Assembly: GCF_020616335.1 (NCBI RefSeq)
Contig: NZ_CP085051.1
Span: forward strand, 1,178,001-1,242,000
Direction: 5' to 3'
Length of the DNA: 64,000 bases
Source of the DNA: Corynebacterium uberis
GTDB taxonomy: Bacteria; Actinomycetota; Actinomycetes; Mycobacteriales; Mycobacteriaceae
The position numbers and the translations under genes were made by a program. Below, piece after piece: positions 35,846 through 44,902 of the stretch (its first letter is position 1; each line of letters begins with the position of its first letter). The notes under the pieces were generated by a model. The model was not told the DNA's origin. It was given only the letters and a program-made list of their open reading frames with translations, and made no database searches.

Positions 35846-36097
35846 CTAGCTGTTGTGGTGGAACGTACGGGAAATGACGTCGAGCTGCTGTTCCTTGGTC
35901 AGCTTGACAAAGTTGACGGCGTAGCCGGAGACACGCACCGTCAGGTTGGGGTACTTCTCCGGGTGCGACATGGCGTCCTTGAGGGTGGACTCATCGAGCA
36001 CGTTGATGTTGGCGTGGTACAGACCAGCGGTCTGCTCGTTGGCGCAACGGTTGGCCTTCATGGTCTCAAGGCGCTGATCAAAAGTTTGGGTAGACAT
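35846..36097 (-). CDS. Separate glycyl-radical subunit of pyruvate formate-lyase (GrcA-like)
   Basis: An 83-aa protein that is the missing C-terminal domain of the preceding pfl gene. Residues 46-83 ([19 protein letters not shown]... to the end ISRTFHHNS) match the end of PflB and of GrcA/YfiD, and Gly58 in RVSGYAV is the radical residue. The first about 30 residues ([14 protein letters not shown]...) are not like YfiD, which has a longer N-terminus. ATG 36097 has AAAAGGAG six bases upstream, a strong site, and 36 bases separate it from the previous stop, so it is a real gene, not a frameshift product. Because the partner lacks this domain, it should be obligatory rather than a repair part. 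Confidence 0.9.
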   Translation of the reverse strand: MSTQTFDQRLETMKANRCANEQTAGLYHANINVLDESTLKDAMSHPEKYPNLTVRVSGYAVNFVKLTKEQQLDVISRTFHHNS

Positions 36098-36133
36098 TTC
36101 TGCTCCTTTTCGCAGGATGTAGGGGAGAGGGGG

Positions 36134-38236
36134 TTAGCTTTCGGAGTGCTCCATGATGAAGCCGGCGTCAAGGATGCCGACCAGGTTGTTGACCTGCTCG
36201 TTCTTGTCGCGCCCCAGTCCCGAGGGGGTGATGGTGTTGGTGAGCGAGATTCCGTCGAGGGCATCGTTGTAGTCCAACTTGCCCACGGACAGCATCGACG
36301 CGACCATGCCGTGGTTGTCTGCGCCGTTTTCCGGGTTGGCACCCGGGGCGAACGGCGTGCCCGCCTCGTGTCCGGAGGGGAACGCGCCGGTGGCCTTGCC
36401 GTAGACCACGTTCGAGGTGATGGTCAGGACCGACTGGGTGGGGATGGCATCCCGGTACAGGGGGATTTCCTTGATCTTGGACATCACGGTGTGGACGACG
36501 GTGGCCGCAATATCATCAGCGCGGTCATCATCGTTGCCGTAGATCGGGAAGTCACCCTCGGTGATGTAGTCGGTGACCAGGCCGGATTCATCGCGCACCG
36601 GGGTGACCTTGGCGTATTTGATGGCAGCCAGGGAGTCGGCGACGATGGACAGGCCGGCGATGCCGCAGCCCATGGTGCGCACGATGTCAGAGTCGTGCAG
36701 CGCCATCTCGATGGACTCGTAGGCGTAGCGGTCGTGGCAGTAGTGGATGATGTTGAGGGCCTCAACGTAGGTGCCAACCACCCAGTCGAGCATCTCTTCG
36801 TACTTCTGCCAGACCTCGTCGAAGTCCAGGGGGCCGTCGCCGGAGATCGGGCTGAACAGTCCGTCCTCGGTGACCTGCTTGCCGGTGACCTCGTCGCGCC
36901 CGCCGTTGATGGCGTAGAGCAGTGCCTTGGCGGCGTTGACGCGGGCGCCGAAGAACTGCATCTGCTTGCCCACGCGCATCGGGGACACGCAGCAGGCGAT
37001 GGCGGCGTCGTCGCCCCACTGGTCGCGGATCTGCTTGTCAGACTCGTACTGAATCGCAGACGTCTCAATGGAGATGGCGGCGCAGAACTCCTTGTAGCCT
37101 TCCGGAAGCTTGGGATCCCAGAAGATGGTGATGTTCGGCTCCGGGGCGGGGCCCAGGTTGCGCAGAGTCTGCAGCAACCGGAAGGAGGTCTTGGTCACCT
37201 GCGAGCGGCCGTCCTCGGCGAAGCCGGCGTCGGACCAGGTTGCCCAGTAGGGGTCACCGGAGAAGATCTGGTCATAGTCGATGGTGCGCAGGAAGCGCAC
37301 GATGCGCAGCTTGATCACCAGGGCGTCGATGATCTCCTGGGCATCTTCCTCGGTGATCAGGCCGGCGGCCAGGTCACGCTCAAAGTAGATGTCAAAGAAG
37401 GCGGACAGTCGGCCGATGGACATGGCGGCGCCGTCCTGGGACTTCACCGCGCCGAGGTAGGCGAAGTAGGTCCACTGCACGGCTTCCTTAGCGTTGGTCG
37501 CCGGGCCGGAGATGTCAAAGCCGTAGGACGAGGCCATGGCCTTGAGCTTCTTCAGGGCCTTGATCTGCTCGGAGTGCTCCTCGCGGTAGCGAGCCCAGTG
37601 CTCCGAGAAGTGCTCGGTGGCCACGCGATCCTTGGCTTCGGTCTTGTCCTCGATGAGGCGGTCCACGCCGTAGAGCGCGACGCGACGGTAATCGCCGATG
37701 ATGCGGCCGCGGCCGTAGGCGTCCGGCAGGCCGGTGATGATGTGCGAGGAACGCGCGGCGCGGATGCGGGGGGTGTAGATATCGAAGACGGCGTCGTTAT
37801 GCGTCTTGCGGTACCGGGTGAAGATCTTCTCCACCTCGGGGTTGACTTCCTTGCCCGCCTCGCCGATGGCGGTCTTGACCATGCGCCAGCCGCCATTGGG
37901 CATCATCGCGCGCTTGAGGGGGACGTCCGTCTGCAGGCCGACGACGACGTCATCGTCCTCGCTGATGTAGCCAGCCGGGAAGGCATCGACATCAGCGGGG
38001 GTATCGGTGTCTACGTCATAGACTCGGCGCTCACGCTCGACGGACAGGTACTTGTCCTCAAGGTGCTCCCAGATGCGGGTGGTCTTGTCCGTGGGGCCAG
38101 CCAGGAACGACGCGTCGCCCTCGTAAGGGGTGTAGTTCTTCTGGATGAAGTCACGGACATTGATGGAATCTTGCCAGTCGCCGGGCTCGAAGGAGTCCCA
38201 GGCTGCCCGGGAAGGCGATTGTGCGGTGGTTGTCAC
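36134..38236 (-). CDS. pflB: Pyruvate formate-lyase catalytic subunit lacking the glycyl-radical domain
   Basis: A 700-aa formate acetyltransferase: pyruvate + CoA to acetyl-CoA + formate. The active-site pair Cys415-Cys416 is in IACCVSPMRVG. Other conserved blocks include AWDSFEPGDWQDSINVRDFI, GRGRIIGDYRR, YGFDISGPATNAKEA and TYVEALNIIHYCHDRYAYE. E. coli PflB has 760 aa with Gly734 near the C-terminus; this protein ends at VGILDAGFIMEHSES, exactly where the glycyl-radical domain would start. The radical must therefore come from the 83-aa neighbour. GTG 38236 is used (AAAGGAC eight bases upstream); GTG 38242 is an alternative. First gene of the pfl-grcA-pflA operon. Confidence 0.93.
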   Translation of the reverse strand: MTTTAQSPSRAAWDSFEPGDWQDSINVRDFIQKNYTPYEGDASFLAGPTDKTTRIWEHLEDKYLSVERERRVYDVDTDTPADVDAFPAGYISEDDDVVVGLQTDVPLKRAMMPNGGWRMVKTAIGEAGKEVNPEVEKIFTRYRKTHNDAVFDIYTPRIRAARSSHIITGLPDAYGRGRIIGDYRRVALYGVDRLIEDKTEAKDRVATEHFSEHWARYREEHSEQIKALKKLKAMASSYGFDISGPATNAKEAVQWTYFAYLGAVKSQDGAAMSIGRLSAFFDIYFERDLAAGLITEEDAQEIIDALVIKLRIVRFLRTIDYDQIFSGDPYWATWSDAGFAEDGRSQVTKTSFRLLQTLRNLGPAPEPNITIFWDPKLPEGYKEFCAAISIETSAIQYESDKQIRDQWGDDAAIACCVSPMRVGKQMQFFGARVNAAKALLYAINGGRDEVTGKQVTEDGLFSPISGDGPLDFDEVWQKYEEMLDWVVGTYVEALNIIHYCHDRYAYESIEMALHDSDIVRTMGCGIAGLSIVADSLAAIKYAKVTPVRDESGLVTDYITEGDFPIYGNDDDRADDIAATVVHTVMSKIKEIPLYRDAIPTQSVLTITSNVVYGKATGAFPSGHEAGTPFAPGANPENGADNHGMVASMLSVGKLDYNDALDGISLTNTITPSGLGRDKNEQVNNLVGILDAGFIMEHSES

Positions 38237-38242
38237 AGGCAC

Positions 38243-38473
38243 TCGTCCTTTTTACGAAAGTTGAAACGGATGTAATCTGCGGCCCATCGCTGCTCACACA
38301 TTCTCAGCCACAGTCGTGCCGGATTCGCCGGATTCAACGCCGTGATGGCGGTGGCGAAGCGGGCGGCTATTTTTCAAGCAATGCGCCGTACATGACCCAG
38401 TATAGAGAAAAGGTTTCCGTGTCACGAAATTTCCTCGCTGTGAACTTCGGCACTCCCACCGCCGTGAGCCATC
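38243..38473 (-). promoter_or_regulatory. pfl leader and promoter region
   Basis: TATACT at 38399-38404 (minus strand) is the best -10 in this 231-bp gap, about 163 bases before the pflB start, and leaves a long untranslated leader. A -35 of the TCGTGA type is weak, which would fit an activated or derepressed promoter. No perfect CRP/FNR-type palindrome was found. The plus-strand frame here codes for nothing recognisable. Confidence 0.45.
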
Positions 38474-40150
38474 TCACTCCTGCCGGGAAGCCTGATCAAA
38501 AAACTCAAGCTCGAAGCGCCAGGCCCGCAAAAACTCCTTAGCCGCCCGGGCGCGCACCTCAGGCGACGCAGCCGCAAGGGCGCCCTCTACGTAGGCAATG
38601 GCACGCCCCACCTCCGCGTGGAAATCCGCATCCTCATAGGCAGCAATCCACGGCGAATAGGGGTTTTCCAGTACCCCGTCACTGGCCTTCTTACTGGTGC
38701 TGGCTGCGGCGGCTGGGCGTGAGTGCTGCCGCGTCAGCTGGGCCATGCGGTGACCAACTTCGGCGTACAACCAGAAGCACGGCAACACGGCGGCTGCTCC
38801 AACCACGGCGTCATCACTGAGCACGCGGGACTGCAAGAAGCTGACGTACGCCAAGGTCACCGGGCTAGGCTCCGTGGTCTTCCCGCTCGCCGGAGAGGTT
38901 TCCAGCCAGGCATCGTGGAGCTGGCGGCGCTCCTCAATACACCCCAGTGCGGCCTGGGCCCACCACTCGACATCCTCAGGCGCACTCGCACGCACCGCCA
39001 ATCCGGCCAACGCACGGGCGTACCCCTCCAGGTAGACGGCATCCTGGGAGAGGTAGAAGTCAAACTGCTGGCGCGGCACGCGCCCGGAGGCCAGGCCCTG
39101 AATGAAGTCCAGCTGCCACGTCGCGTCCGTGATCGGGCGCGCAGCCTGCCACAGGGCGTTTGTCCAGGGCCCGGCCGCGGCGACGGCGGTGGGGGTGGCA
39201 GTGGAATCGTCCGCAAGTGTGGCCTGGGCTGTGGCGGCAAGATCATCAGGGTGCTGCCATTCAGTGCCCACCGCCGCCGGCTCTGGCCAGGGTGTGGTGT
39301 CGGCCGCACGCAGGAGGCGGCGGGAGCGATGCGTGTGGTCAATAGGCCCATTGCCGTGGCCGATGTGCAGCTCATCTGCATGCGCGATAGCCTCGTTGAT
39401 CCAGGTGGTTGCCCACTGCAGGGCCGCAGGGGCAGCCTCTCCGGAGGCCAGCCGGGTGGCAAGGGCAGAAGACAGTGAGCATCCCGTCCCGTGGGTATGA
39501 CGGGTGGCAATCCGCGGGCTCTCCACGATGCTCACTGCGCCATCAGGGGCGACGACAGCATTGCGTGCCGACGCCCCCGTCAAGTGCCCACCTTTGACGA
39601 TGATCACCGTGTCAAGGCTATGGGCTAGATCCTTCGCGTCACCCAGGGCGTGCTCCCAGCCCTGCGGGCCCCGGTATACGGCCGGGTCCGGCACCTGGGC
39701 CAAGACCGCCAGTTCAGGAAGATTCGGGGTGATGACGTCCGCGCGCGAGCACAATTCGCGCAGGGCGTCCTGGGCGGCGGCGTCGAGAAGCGAATCCCCG
39801 CTGGTGGCCACCATGACCGGATCAACCACGAGCACGGGCGGGCGATGCTGCTGAAGATACTCGTCGACCGTGCGCGTAATCTCGGCGGTGCCCAGCATGC
39901 CGATCTTGACGGCATCGATGCGCACGTCATCCCAGACGGCATCGAGCTGTGCGCGCAGGAAATCCACCGGAGGCGTGTGAATGGAACGCACCCCCTGAGT
40001 GTTTTGCGCAACCAGAGCGGTGACAACGCTGAAGGGAAAACCACCGGCCTCACAGATAGCTTTGATATCTGCCTGGATTCCAGCACCCCCGGTGGGGTCT
40101 GTGCCGGCGATGCTTAAGACGGTGGGAAGGTAATGCGGGGGCCGATTCAC
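38474..40150 (-). CDS. ThiD-TenA fusion (HMP-phosphate kinase and thiaminase II)
   Basis: A 558-aa bifunctional thiamin enzyme. Residues 1-265 are hydroxymethylpyrimidine/phosphomethylpyrimidine kinase: SIAGTDPTGGAGIQADIKA at the N-terminus and HTHGTGCSLSSALATRLA with the anion-hole GTGC near 215. Residues 335-558 are a TenA domain: WQLDFIQGLASGRVPRQQF and the likely catalytic Cys in VLPCFWLYAEVG. It salvages aminopyrimidine and phosphorylates it for thiamin synthesis. GTG 40150 is chosen since GGAAAGG lies six bases upstream; a 586-aa frame starts earlier without a site. A TPP riboswitch precedes it. Confidence 0.92.
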   Translation of the reverse strand: MNRPPHYLPTVLSIAGTDPTGGAGIQADIKAICEAGGFPFSVVTALVAQNTQGVRSIHTPPVDFLRAQLDAVWDDVRIDAVKIGMLGTAEITRTVDEYLQQHRPPVLVVDPVMVATSGDSLLDAAAQDALRELCSRADVITPNLPELAVLAQVPDPAVYRGPQGWEHALGDAKDLAHSLDTVIIVKGGHLTGASARNAVVAPDGAVSIVESPRIATRHTHGTGCSLSSALATRLASGEAAPAALQWATTWINEAIAHADELHIGHGNGPIDHTHRSRRLLRAADTTPWPEPAAVGTEWQHPDDLAATAQATLADDSTATPTAVAAAGPWTNALWQAARPITDATWQLDFIQGLASGRVPRQQFDFYLSQDAVYLEGYARALAGLAVRASAPEDVEWWAQAALGCIEERRQLHDAWLETSPASGKTTEPSPVTLAYVSFLQSRVLSDDAVVGAAAVLPCFWLYAEVGHRMAQLTRQHSRPAAAASTSKKASDGVLENPYSPWIAAYEDADFHAEVGRAIAYVEGALAAASPEVRARAAKEFLRAWRFELEFFDQASRQE

Positions 40151-40245
40151 GGTAGGCCTTTCCGCGAAGGGGCTTCGAGCGTGAGCCTGCGGCAAGCCCA
40201 TGCCCGCATCGGGCACCGGCCCTTGAGCAGGCACAGCGGCGACAA

Positions 40246-40340
40246 TTCCCTTCGCTAGTGCGAGCTAGATCAGGTTCGACGGGTGTGGTCTCAGCGCGCC
40301 GGTGCACCTGGGCTTGCCAGGAAGGCGCGCACCCCGTTGT
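40246..40340 (-). ncRNA. TPP riboswitch (THI element)
   Basis: On the minus strand the aptamer shows the conserved blocks in order: ACGGGGTGC, a P3-type GC stem, CTGAGA, CACCCGT, GAACCTGATCT and the 3' AGCGAAGGGAA. It ends about 96 bases before the thiD-tenA GTG. The expression platform is not clear by eye. TPP binding is expected to lower expression of the thiamin salvage fusion. Confidence 0.93.
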
Positions 40341-40368
40341 CGTACGGGCCCCACGCTAGCAAACAGCA

Positions 40369-40408
40369 ATCACCCCCGGTCGGGCTATGCGCCCAATCCG
40401 GGGGTGAT
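40369..40408 (-). terminator. Terminator after ndh
   Basis: ATCACCCCCGG (40369-40379) pairs fully with CCGGGGGTGAT (40398-40408), with an inner GGGC/GCCC pairing. It lies 33 bases past the ndh stop, before the riboswitch. A run of ten G residues on the plus strand (40428-40437) lies between stop and hairpin. Confidence 0.7.
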
Positions 40409-40440
40409 ACGTCCCACAATGACCGGTGGGGGGGGGGCAG

Positions 40441-41871
40441 CTACTTGCTGGCCTTCTCGGCCTTCTTCTCCTTCGAGGCCTCTGCGCCGGCCTCTGCGGC
40501 AGCCTTCGCGCCGGTCTCAGTGTCACCGTCAGCCTCGCCCAGCTTGTTCAAGCCGTTGCGGCCGTGGAGCTGCTGGCGAGTAGTGGCAAGGTTCCAGCGC
40601 TTGCGCGACAACGCGTTGAGCCCCCACGCCACGGCCGCGACCAGCCGGTTGCGGAAGCCAACCAGGTACATGACGTGGACCACCAGCCACAGCACCCAGC
40701 CGATGAATCCGGTGACCTCGACCTTGCCCAGCTTGACCACCGCGGAGAAGCGGGAGATCGTGGCCATTGAGCCCTTGTCAAAGTACTCGAAAGGCTCCCG
40801 CGCGGCGGCGGAATCCTCGGGCTGATCGACCTCCTTGGCAATGGTCTCAGCCACGTACTGGCCGGACTGGATGGCCACCTGAGCCACGCCCGGCAGCTTG
40901 TTCAGGTTGATCATGTCCCCGACGACGAAGACATTGCGGAAGTCCCCGACGCTCAAGTCCGGGTTGACCGGAACGCGGCCGGCGCGGTCGACCTCCAGGC
41001 CGGCCTGCTCGGCAACCAGCTTGCCCAGGGGGGAAGCCGCCACACCTGCGGACCACACCTTGGTGTAGGACTCGATGGTGTGCTCCTTGTCGCCCGCCTT
41101 GTAGGTCACCGAGGACTCATCCACGTTGGTGACCATGGCGCCGAGCTTGACGGTCACGCCGAGCTTTTCCAGCTGGCGCTGCGCCTTGCGGCCCAGGCGC
41201 TTGCCAAAGGGCGGCAGGACCTGCGGAGCGCCGTCCAACAGGATGATCTTGGTTGCGCTGGTGTTGAAGTTGCGGAACTCGCCCGCCAGGGTGCGGTGCG
41301 CCATTTCTGCCAGCTGGCCTGCCAGCTCAACGCCGGTGGGGCCGGCGCCCACGACGACGAAGGTCAGCAGGCGTTCGCGCTCCCGCGGGTCATCGGTCAG
41401 CTCTGCGCGCTCAAACGCGCCAACAATGCGGGCGCGGATTTCCAAGGCGTCATCGATGGACTTCATGCCGGGAGCGAACTCGGCGAAGTGATCGTTGCCA
41501 AAGTAGGACTGGCCTGCGCCAGCGGCGACGATCAGGGAGTCATATTCGTAGACGCGCTCATACTCATCCAGGTGGGTTGTCACGGTCTGGGCCTTGATAT
41601 CAATATCCGTGACCTCGGCCTTGACCACGCTGGCGTTGTCCTGGTTGGCCAGGATCTGGCGGGTCGAGGGGGCGATCTCGCCGGAGGACAGGATGCCGGT
41701 GGCTACCTGGTAGAGCAGCGGCTGGAAGAGGTGGTGGTTGCCGCGGTCGATGAGCGTGACATCAACGTCGGCATCCTTCAGTTCCTGCGTGGCGAACAGC
41801 CCGCCGAACCCGGAGCCAATGACAACAACATGGTGGCGTCCGCCGACGGGCCGATAGGGTTGCGTAGTCAT
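40441..41871 (-). CDS. ndh: Type II NADH dehydrogenase
   Basis: A 476-aa single-subunit flavoenzyme that oxidises NADH and reduces menaquinone without pumping protons. Two dinucleotide-binding motifs are present: VVIGSGFGGLFATQEL for FAD at the N-terminus and FVVVGAGPTGVELAGQL for NADH near residue 165. FVVGDMINL and the quinone-side block AIQSGQYVAETI follow. The C-terminal half contains an amphipathic helix and WVLWLVVHVMYLVGF, then a Lys/Ala/Glu-rich tail. It is divergent to a UfaA-like gene, the C. glutamicum order (ndh/ufaA). AGAGGAGATCG precedes the start. Confidence 0.95.
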   Translation of the reverse strand: MTTQPYRPVGGRHHVVVIGSGFGGLFATQELKDADVDVTLIDRGNHHLFQPLLYQVATGILSSGEIAPSTRQILANQDNASVVKAEVTDIDIKAQTVTTHLDEYERVYEYDSLIVAAGAGQSYFGNDHFAEFAPGMKSIDDALEIRARIVGAFERAELTDDPRERERLLTFVVVGAGPTGVELAGQLAEMAHRTLAGEFRNFNTSATKIILLDGAPQVLPPFGKRLGRKAQRQLEKLGVTVKLGAMVTNVDESSVTYKAGDKEHTIESYTKVWSAGVAASPLGKLVAEQAGLEVDRAGRVPVNPDLSVGDFRNVFVVGDMINLNKLPGVAQVAIQSGQYVAETIAKEVDQPEDSAAAREPFEYFDKGSMATISRFSAVVKLGKVEVTGFIGWVLWLVVHVMYLVGFRNRLVAAVAWGLNALSRKRWNLATTRQQLHGRNGLNKLGEADGDTETGAKAAAEAGAEASKEKKAEKASK

Positions 41872-42166
41872 AAAAAAATCGATCTCCTCTTCGTAGGGAC
41901 TGTTAGAGAGCTCCGCGGTGGGCCCAAAAGAGCTGTGAGGGCCGCATTTCGCTGAATCCTACGCCCGTTGCCTGGAGCGGGAAAACGGGAAGCAGGAGCC
42001 GGAAAAAATGTGGTCTGCGTCAACGATAATAGTCCGCACATTGCGATAGTGCACAGGTCAACTCCAGCAAGGTGAGGATGGCCGTGTCTACGCGGCGTAT
42101 GAGCTCACACGCGGTAGCCTGGGATCCTGGTTTATCGCACGGATCAAGGAGCCCGCTCAACTCACC

Positions 42167-43459
42167 ATGACAGACCATCACCTTCGCGATATAGACCATC
42201 AATCTTGGCCGCGCATTGCCACGGTTCCCCGCACGTGGCCAGTGAGCATGGCCGCCCGCGGTACTGAGGCAGGGTTCGCCCACGCCTGTGCTAAGGCCGG
42301 CATAGAGCTGGATCCGCGTTCCCGCCCGGACCTGGTGGTCCTTCATGCCGCAACCTTTCACCGCGTCGCCGCTGATGGGTGGCTCGGGCTCGCGGAGGCA
42401 TACATGGCGGGGGAGTGGACGGCACCAGATCTTGCTGACGTCCTCGCCCGCCTGCTCAGCGTCAACTATCACCCCCGCGGCGTGCACCGTTTTCCCGGGC
42501 GAATCGCCGGCCCTCCAGATCAGCCGGATATTCGGCGCTGCCTCAACGAGTTGTCCTCGCCGATCGGGCTGGCTACCAGCGGTGCAGTCTTCGAGTCGGG
42601 AGTGCCTACGACGCTGCGGCGGGGCGTCGATAAGCGTTCTGCGGCGAGTGCGACCGGCCGCTATGTGGATCGCACCGTCGTCGCGCCCCCAGTAGCCGTC
42701 GAGCGCGCCGATCTGCCTGCCGCCCAGCTCAACGGCCTGCGCACGCTTGCCGACGCCGCCGGGCTCGCCCCAGGTGACCAAGCTGCTGTCCTGCCGGAGC
42801 TCGACATCGCGCTGGCTGCCGAACTCGCCGATCGGGGAGTGCACGTCAACGGGTGGGTCCGAAATCTTCAGGAAAGAAACAGGCTGCGCGCCGAGCTAGC
42901 CGTCACCGGCACCGATCTTGACGCCATCTCCGTGGGGGTAGACCCAGACCTGCTGGCCGGACAACTTCACCTCTCACGCGGCGCTTACCAGGCGATTGTC
43001 AGCCTCGAGGCCCTAGAAAACCTCAGCCGCCCGCATCGCACCCAGTTGGGCCGGCTCCTCGGCCACGGTGTCGCCCCCGGGGGTGCGGCGGCAATCCAGA
43101 CCACCGTTGCAGGACCAGCATGGTCTCGATCCGCTCGCGCCGCGACGGCCGCGCTGCGCGCGTACCTGTGGCCCCACCTGACCTACCGCAGCCTCGCCGC
43201 CACGCAGGCAGAACTCGAAGCAACAACCGCCATGCCCATGACCGCCGAACGGCTACTCGGGGATCATGCCGTGACTGCCCTGCGAATGCAGCGCGAGTAC
43301 TTTTCCGGCCATTCCCGCGAAGCCGCCGCGGCCGGCGTGGACGTTGTGTGCCGGCGACTCTGGCGCTTCCAGCTCGCTCTCAAAGAAGCACTCGGCGCCC
43401 AACAGATGACCACCACCGTCCAGCTCACCTTCACCCAGCGGGTGCGCCGCGGACGCTAA
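42167..43459 (+). CDS. UfaA-like protein with degenerate SAM site
   Basis: A 430-aa homologue of corynebacterial UfaA, related to cyclopropane-fatty-acyl-phospholipid synthases. The N-terminal lipid-binding part has GLAEAYMAGEWTAPDLADVL and the C-terminal end LWRFQLALKEALGAQQMTT is typical for the family. The SAM motif I, normally VLDIGCGWG, is replaced here by LAPGDQAAVLPELDIALA, with no glycine loop, so methyl transfer is doubtful. A variant of the dispersed motif (42620-42635) codes for RGVDKRSA. ATG 42167 has AAGGAG 15 bases upstream, which is far. It is divergent to ndh. No other start was obvious. Confidence 0.75.
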   Translation: MTDHHLRDIDHQSWPRIATVPRTWPVSMAARGTEAGFAHACAKAGIELDPRSRPDLVVLHAATFHRVAADGWLGLAEAYMAGEWTAPDLADVLARLLSVNYHPRGVHRFPGRIAGPPDQPDIRRCLNELSSPIGLATSGAVFESGVPTTLRRGVDKRSAASATGRYVDRTVVAPPVAVERADLPAAQLNGLRTLADAAGLAPGDQAAVLPELDIALAAELADRGVHVNGWVRNLQERNRLRAELAVTGTDLDAISVGVDPDLLAGQLHLSRGAYQAIVSLEALENLSRPHRTQLGRLLGHGVAPGGAAAIQTTVAGPAWSRSARAATAALRAYLWPHLTYRSLAATQAELEATTAMPMTAERLLGDHAVTALRMQREYFSGHSREAAAAGVDVVCRRLWRFQLALKEALGAQQMTTTVQLTFTQRVRRGR

Positions 43460-43480
43460 GGCAGGGGCTAGCGGCTACCG

Positions 43481-44854
43481 CTAGATAGCCGTCAAATCGT
43501 GGTCAGAGGACTCCCGCATGACCATGATGGCGATCAGAGAAACCACTGAGACCACCAACAGATACCAGCCCACCGAGCTCACCCCAAAGCTGGCAGCCAA
43601 CGCCGTAGCAATGAACGGCGCAACCGCGGCACCCAGGATCGACGCAACGTTATAGGCAATACCCGAACCGGTGTAGCGGACATTGGTGGGGAACATCTCC
43701 GGCAGCACCGCAGACATCGGGCCGAAGATCAGGCCCATCAGCGCCATACCCACGGTCAAGAACGCCAGCACCGAGTTCTCCGTGGCCACCGCCGGGGACA
43801 AGAAGAAGGTAAAGGTCAAGGAGAACACGATGATGCCCGCGGTCGTCCACGCCAGCGTGGGCTTGCGGCCAAAGCGATCCGCCAGCCAGCCGGACACCGG
43901 GATACCAATGATGAAGGCGAAGATAGAAATCAGCTGCAAGTGCAGGAAGTCCACGTAGGGGATACCCAGCCCGACGCCCTTCTCCCGCGAACCGATACCA
44001 AAGGAAAGAATCCACGTAGTCACCAGGTAAAACAGCGTGTAGCAGCCGACCATGACAAACGTGCCACAGATCAGCGGACGCCACGCGGTGACAAAGACCT
44101 CCTTGAGCGGGGACTTCACGCGCTTGCCCTGATCGACAGCTTGCTGGAAGACGGGGGTCTCATCCAGGCGCAGCCGAACGTAGAGACCAATGGCCACCAT
44201 CACCGCAGACGCCAGGAAGGGGATACGCCAACCCCAGGCCATGAACTGGCTATTGATGTCCCCGCCCTGGTGGTTAAACACCGTCACCAAGATCAAAAAC
44301 AGCCCGTTGGCCAGCAGGAAGCCAAAGGGGGCGCCCAGCTGCGGCCACATGGCCGCGCGCGCACGCTTACCGTCTTCCGCCGTCTCCGTGGCCAGCAGCG
44401 CCGCGCCGGACCATTCGCCGCCCAGACCTAAGCCCTGGCCAAAGCGCATGAGTGCCAGCAGTGCCGGGGCCCACAGCCCGATGGTGTCATAGGTGGGCAG
44501 GCAGCCGATGATGAAGGTGGAAATGCCCATGGTCAATAGCGCCACCACCAACGACGCCTTGCGTCCGATGACGTCACCAAAGTGCCCGAAGACGATGGAT
44601 CCCAGCGGGCGGGCAACGAATGCCAGGCCGAACGTAGCAAAAGAGGACAGCAACGCCATCGTGGGGTTGTCGCTCTTGGGGAAGAACAGGTGGGGGAAGA
44701 CCGCCACGGCTGCCGTGGCATAGACATAGAAGTCGTAGAACTCGATGGTTGTGCCCACCGTGGAGGCAGTAATGACCCGGGCGCGCTGGCGCTTGGTGAT
44801 CTGCGGGGGTGCTCCCAGATCCTGGGAAGCGACTGTGTTGACTGTCTGGGTCAT
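43481..44854 (-). CDS. MHS-family MFS transporter
   Basis: A 457-aa, 12-helix metabolite:H+ symporter of the major facilitator superfamily (citrate/proline/alpha-ketoglutarate type). Signature blocks are GTTIEFYDFYVYATAAVAVFP, FGHFGDVIGRKASLV (the MFS RxGRR-like loop), FGQGLGLGGEWSGAALLATET and GWLADRFGRKPTL. ATG 44854 is preceded by GGAGAGG nine bases upstream. The substrate is unknown. The promoter region holds two operator-like boxes 21 bp apart, so it is probably induced by its substrate or a pathway regulator that is not encoded next to it. Confidence 0.9.
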   Translation of the reverse strand: MTQTVNTVASQDLGAPPQITKRQRARVITASTVGTTIEFYDFYVYATAAVAVFPHLFFPKSDNPTMALLSSFATFGLAFVARPLGSIVFGHFGDVIGRKASLVVALLTMGISTFIIGCLPTYDTIGLWAPALLALMRFGQGLGLGGEWSGAALLATETAEDGKRARAAMWPQLGAPFGFLLANGLFLILVTVFNHQGGDINSQFMAWGWRIPFLASAVMVAIGLYVRLRLDETPVFQQAVDQGKRVKSPLKEVFVTAWRPLICGTFVMVGCYTLFYLVTTWILSFGIGSREKGVGLGIPYVDFLHLQLISIFAFIIGIPVSGWLADRFGRKPTLAWTTAGIIVFSLTFTFFLSPAVATENSVLAFLTVGMALMGLIFGPMSAVLPEMFPTNVRYTGSGIAYNVASILGAAVAPFIATALAASFGVSSVGWYLLVVSVVSLIAIMVMRESSDHDLTAI

Positions 44855-44902
44855 GGCATGGAACCTCTCCAAACTCGGTAAAGCCGGTGAACATGATGTG
44901 AA

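Noticed and set aside
36098..36133. Frameshift explanation for the split pfl
   Set aside because: The 36-bp gap holds a good ribosome site, and the 83-aa frame has an N-terminal stretch of its own that is absent from PflB, so an accidental break is unlikely.
35855..38275. 806-aa open frame on the plus strand
   Set aside because: It is fully antisense to the pfl operon, where G/C-rich third positions open the reverse frame; the minus-strand proteins have clear catalytic motifs.
38221..38541. 106-aa plus-strand frame in the pfl upstream region
   Set aside because: It covers the pfl promoter region and overlaps the 3' end of the thiD-tenA fusion; no recognisable domain.
40428..40437. Run of ten G residues as a phase-variation tract
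   Set aside because: It is outside coding sequence, just beyond the ndh stop, and not within a promoter spacer.
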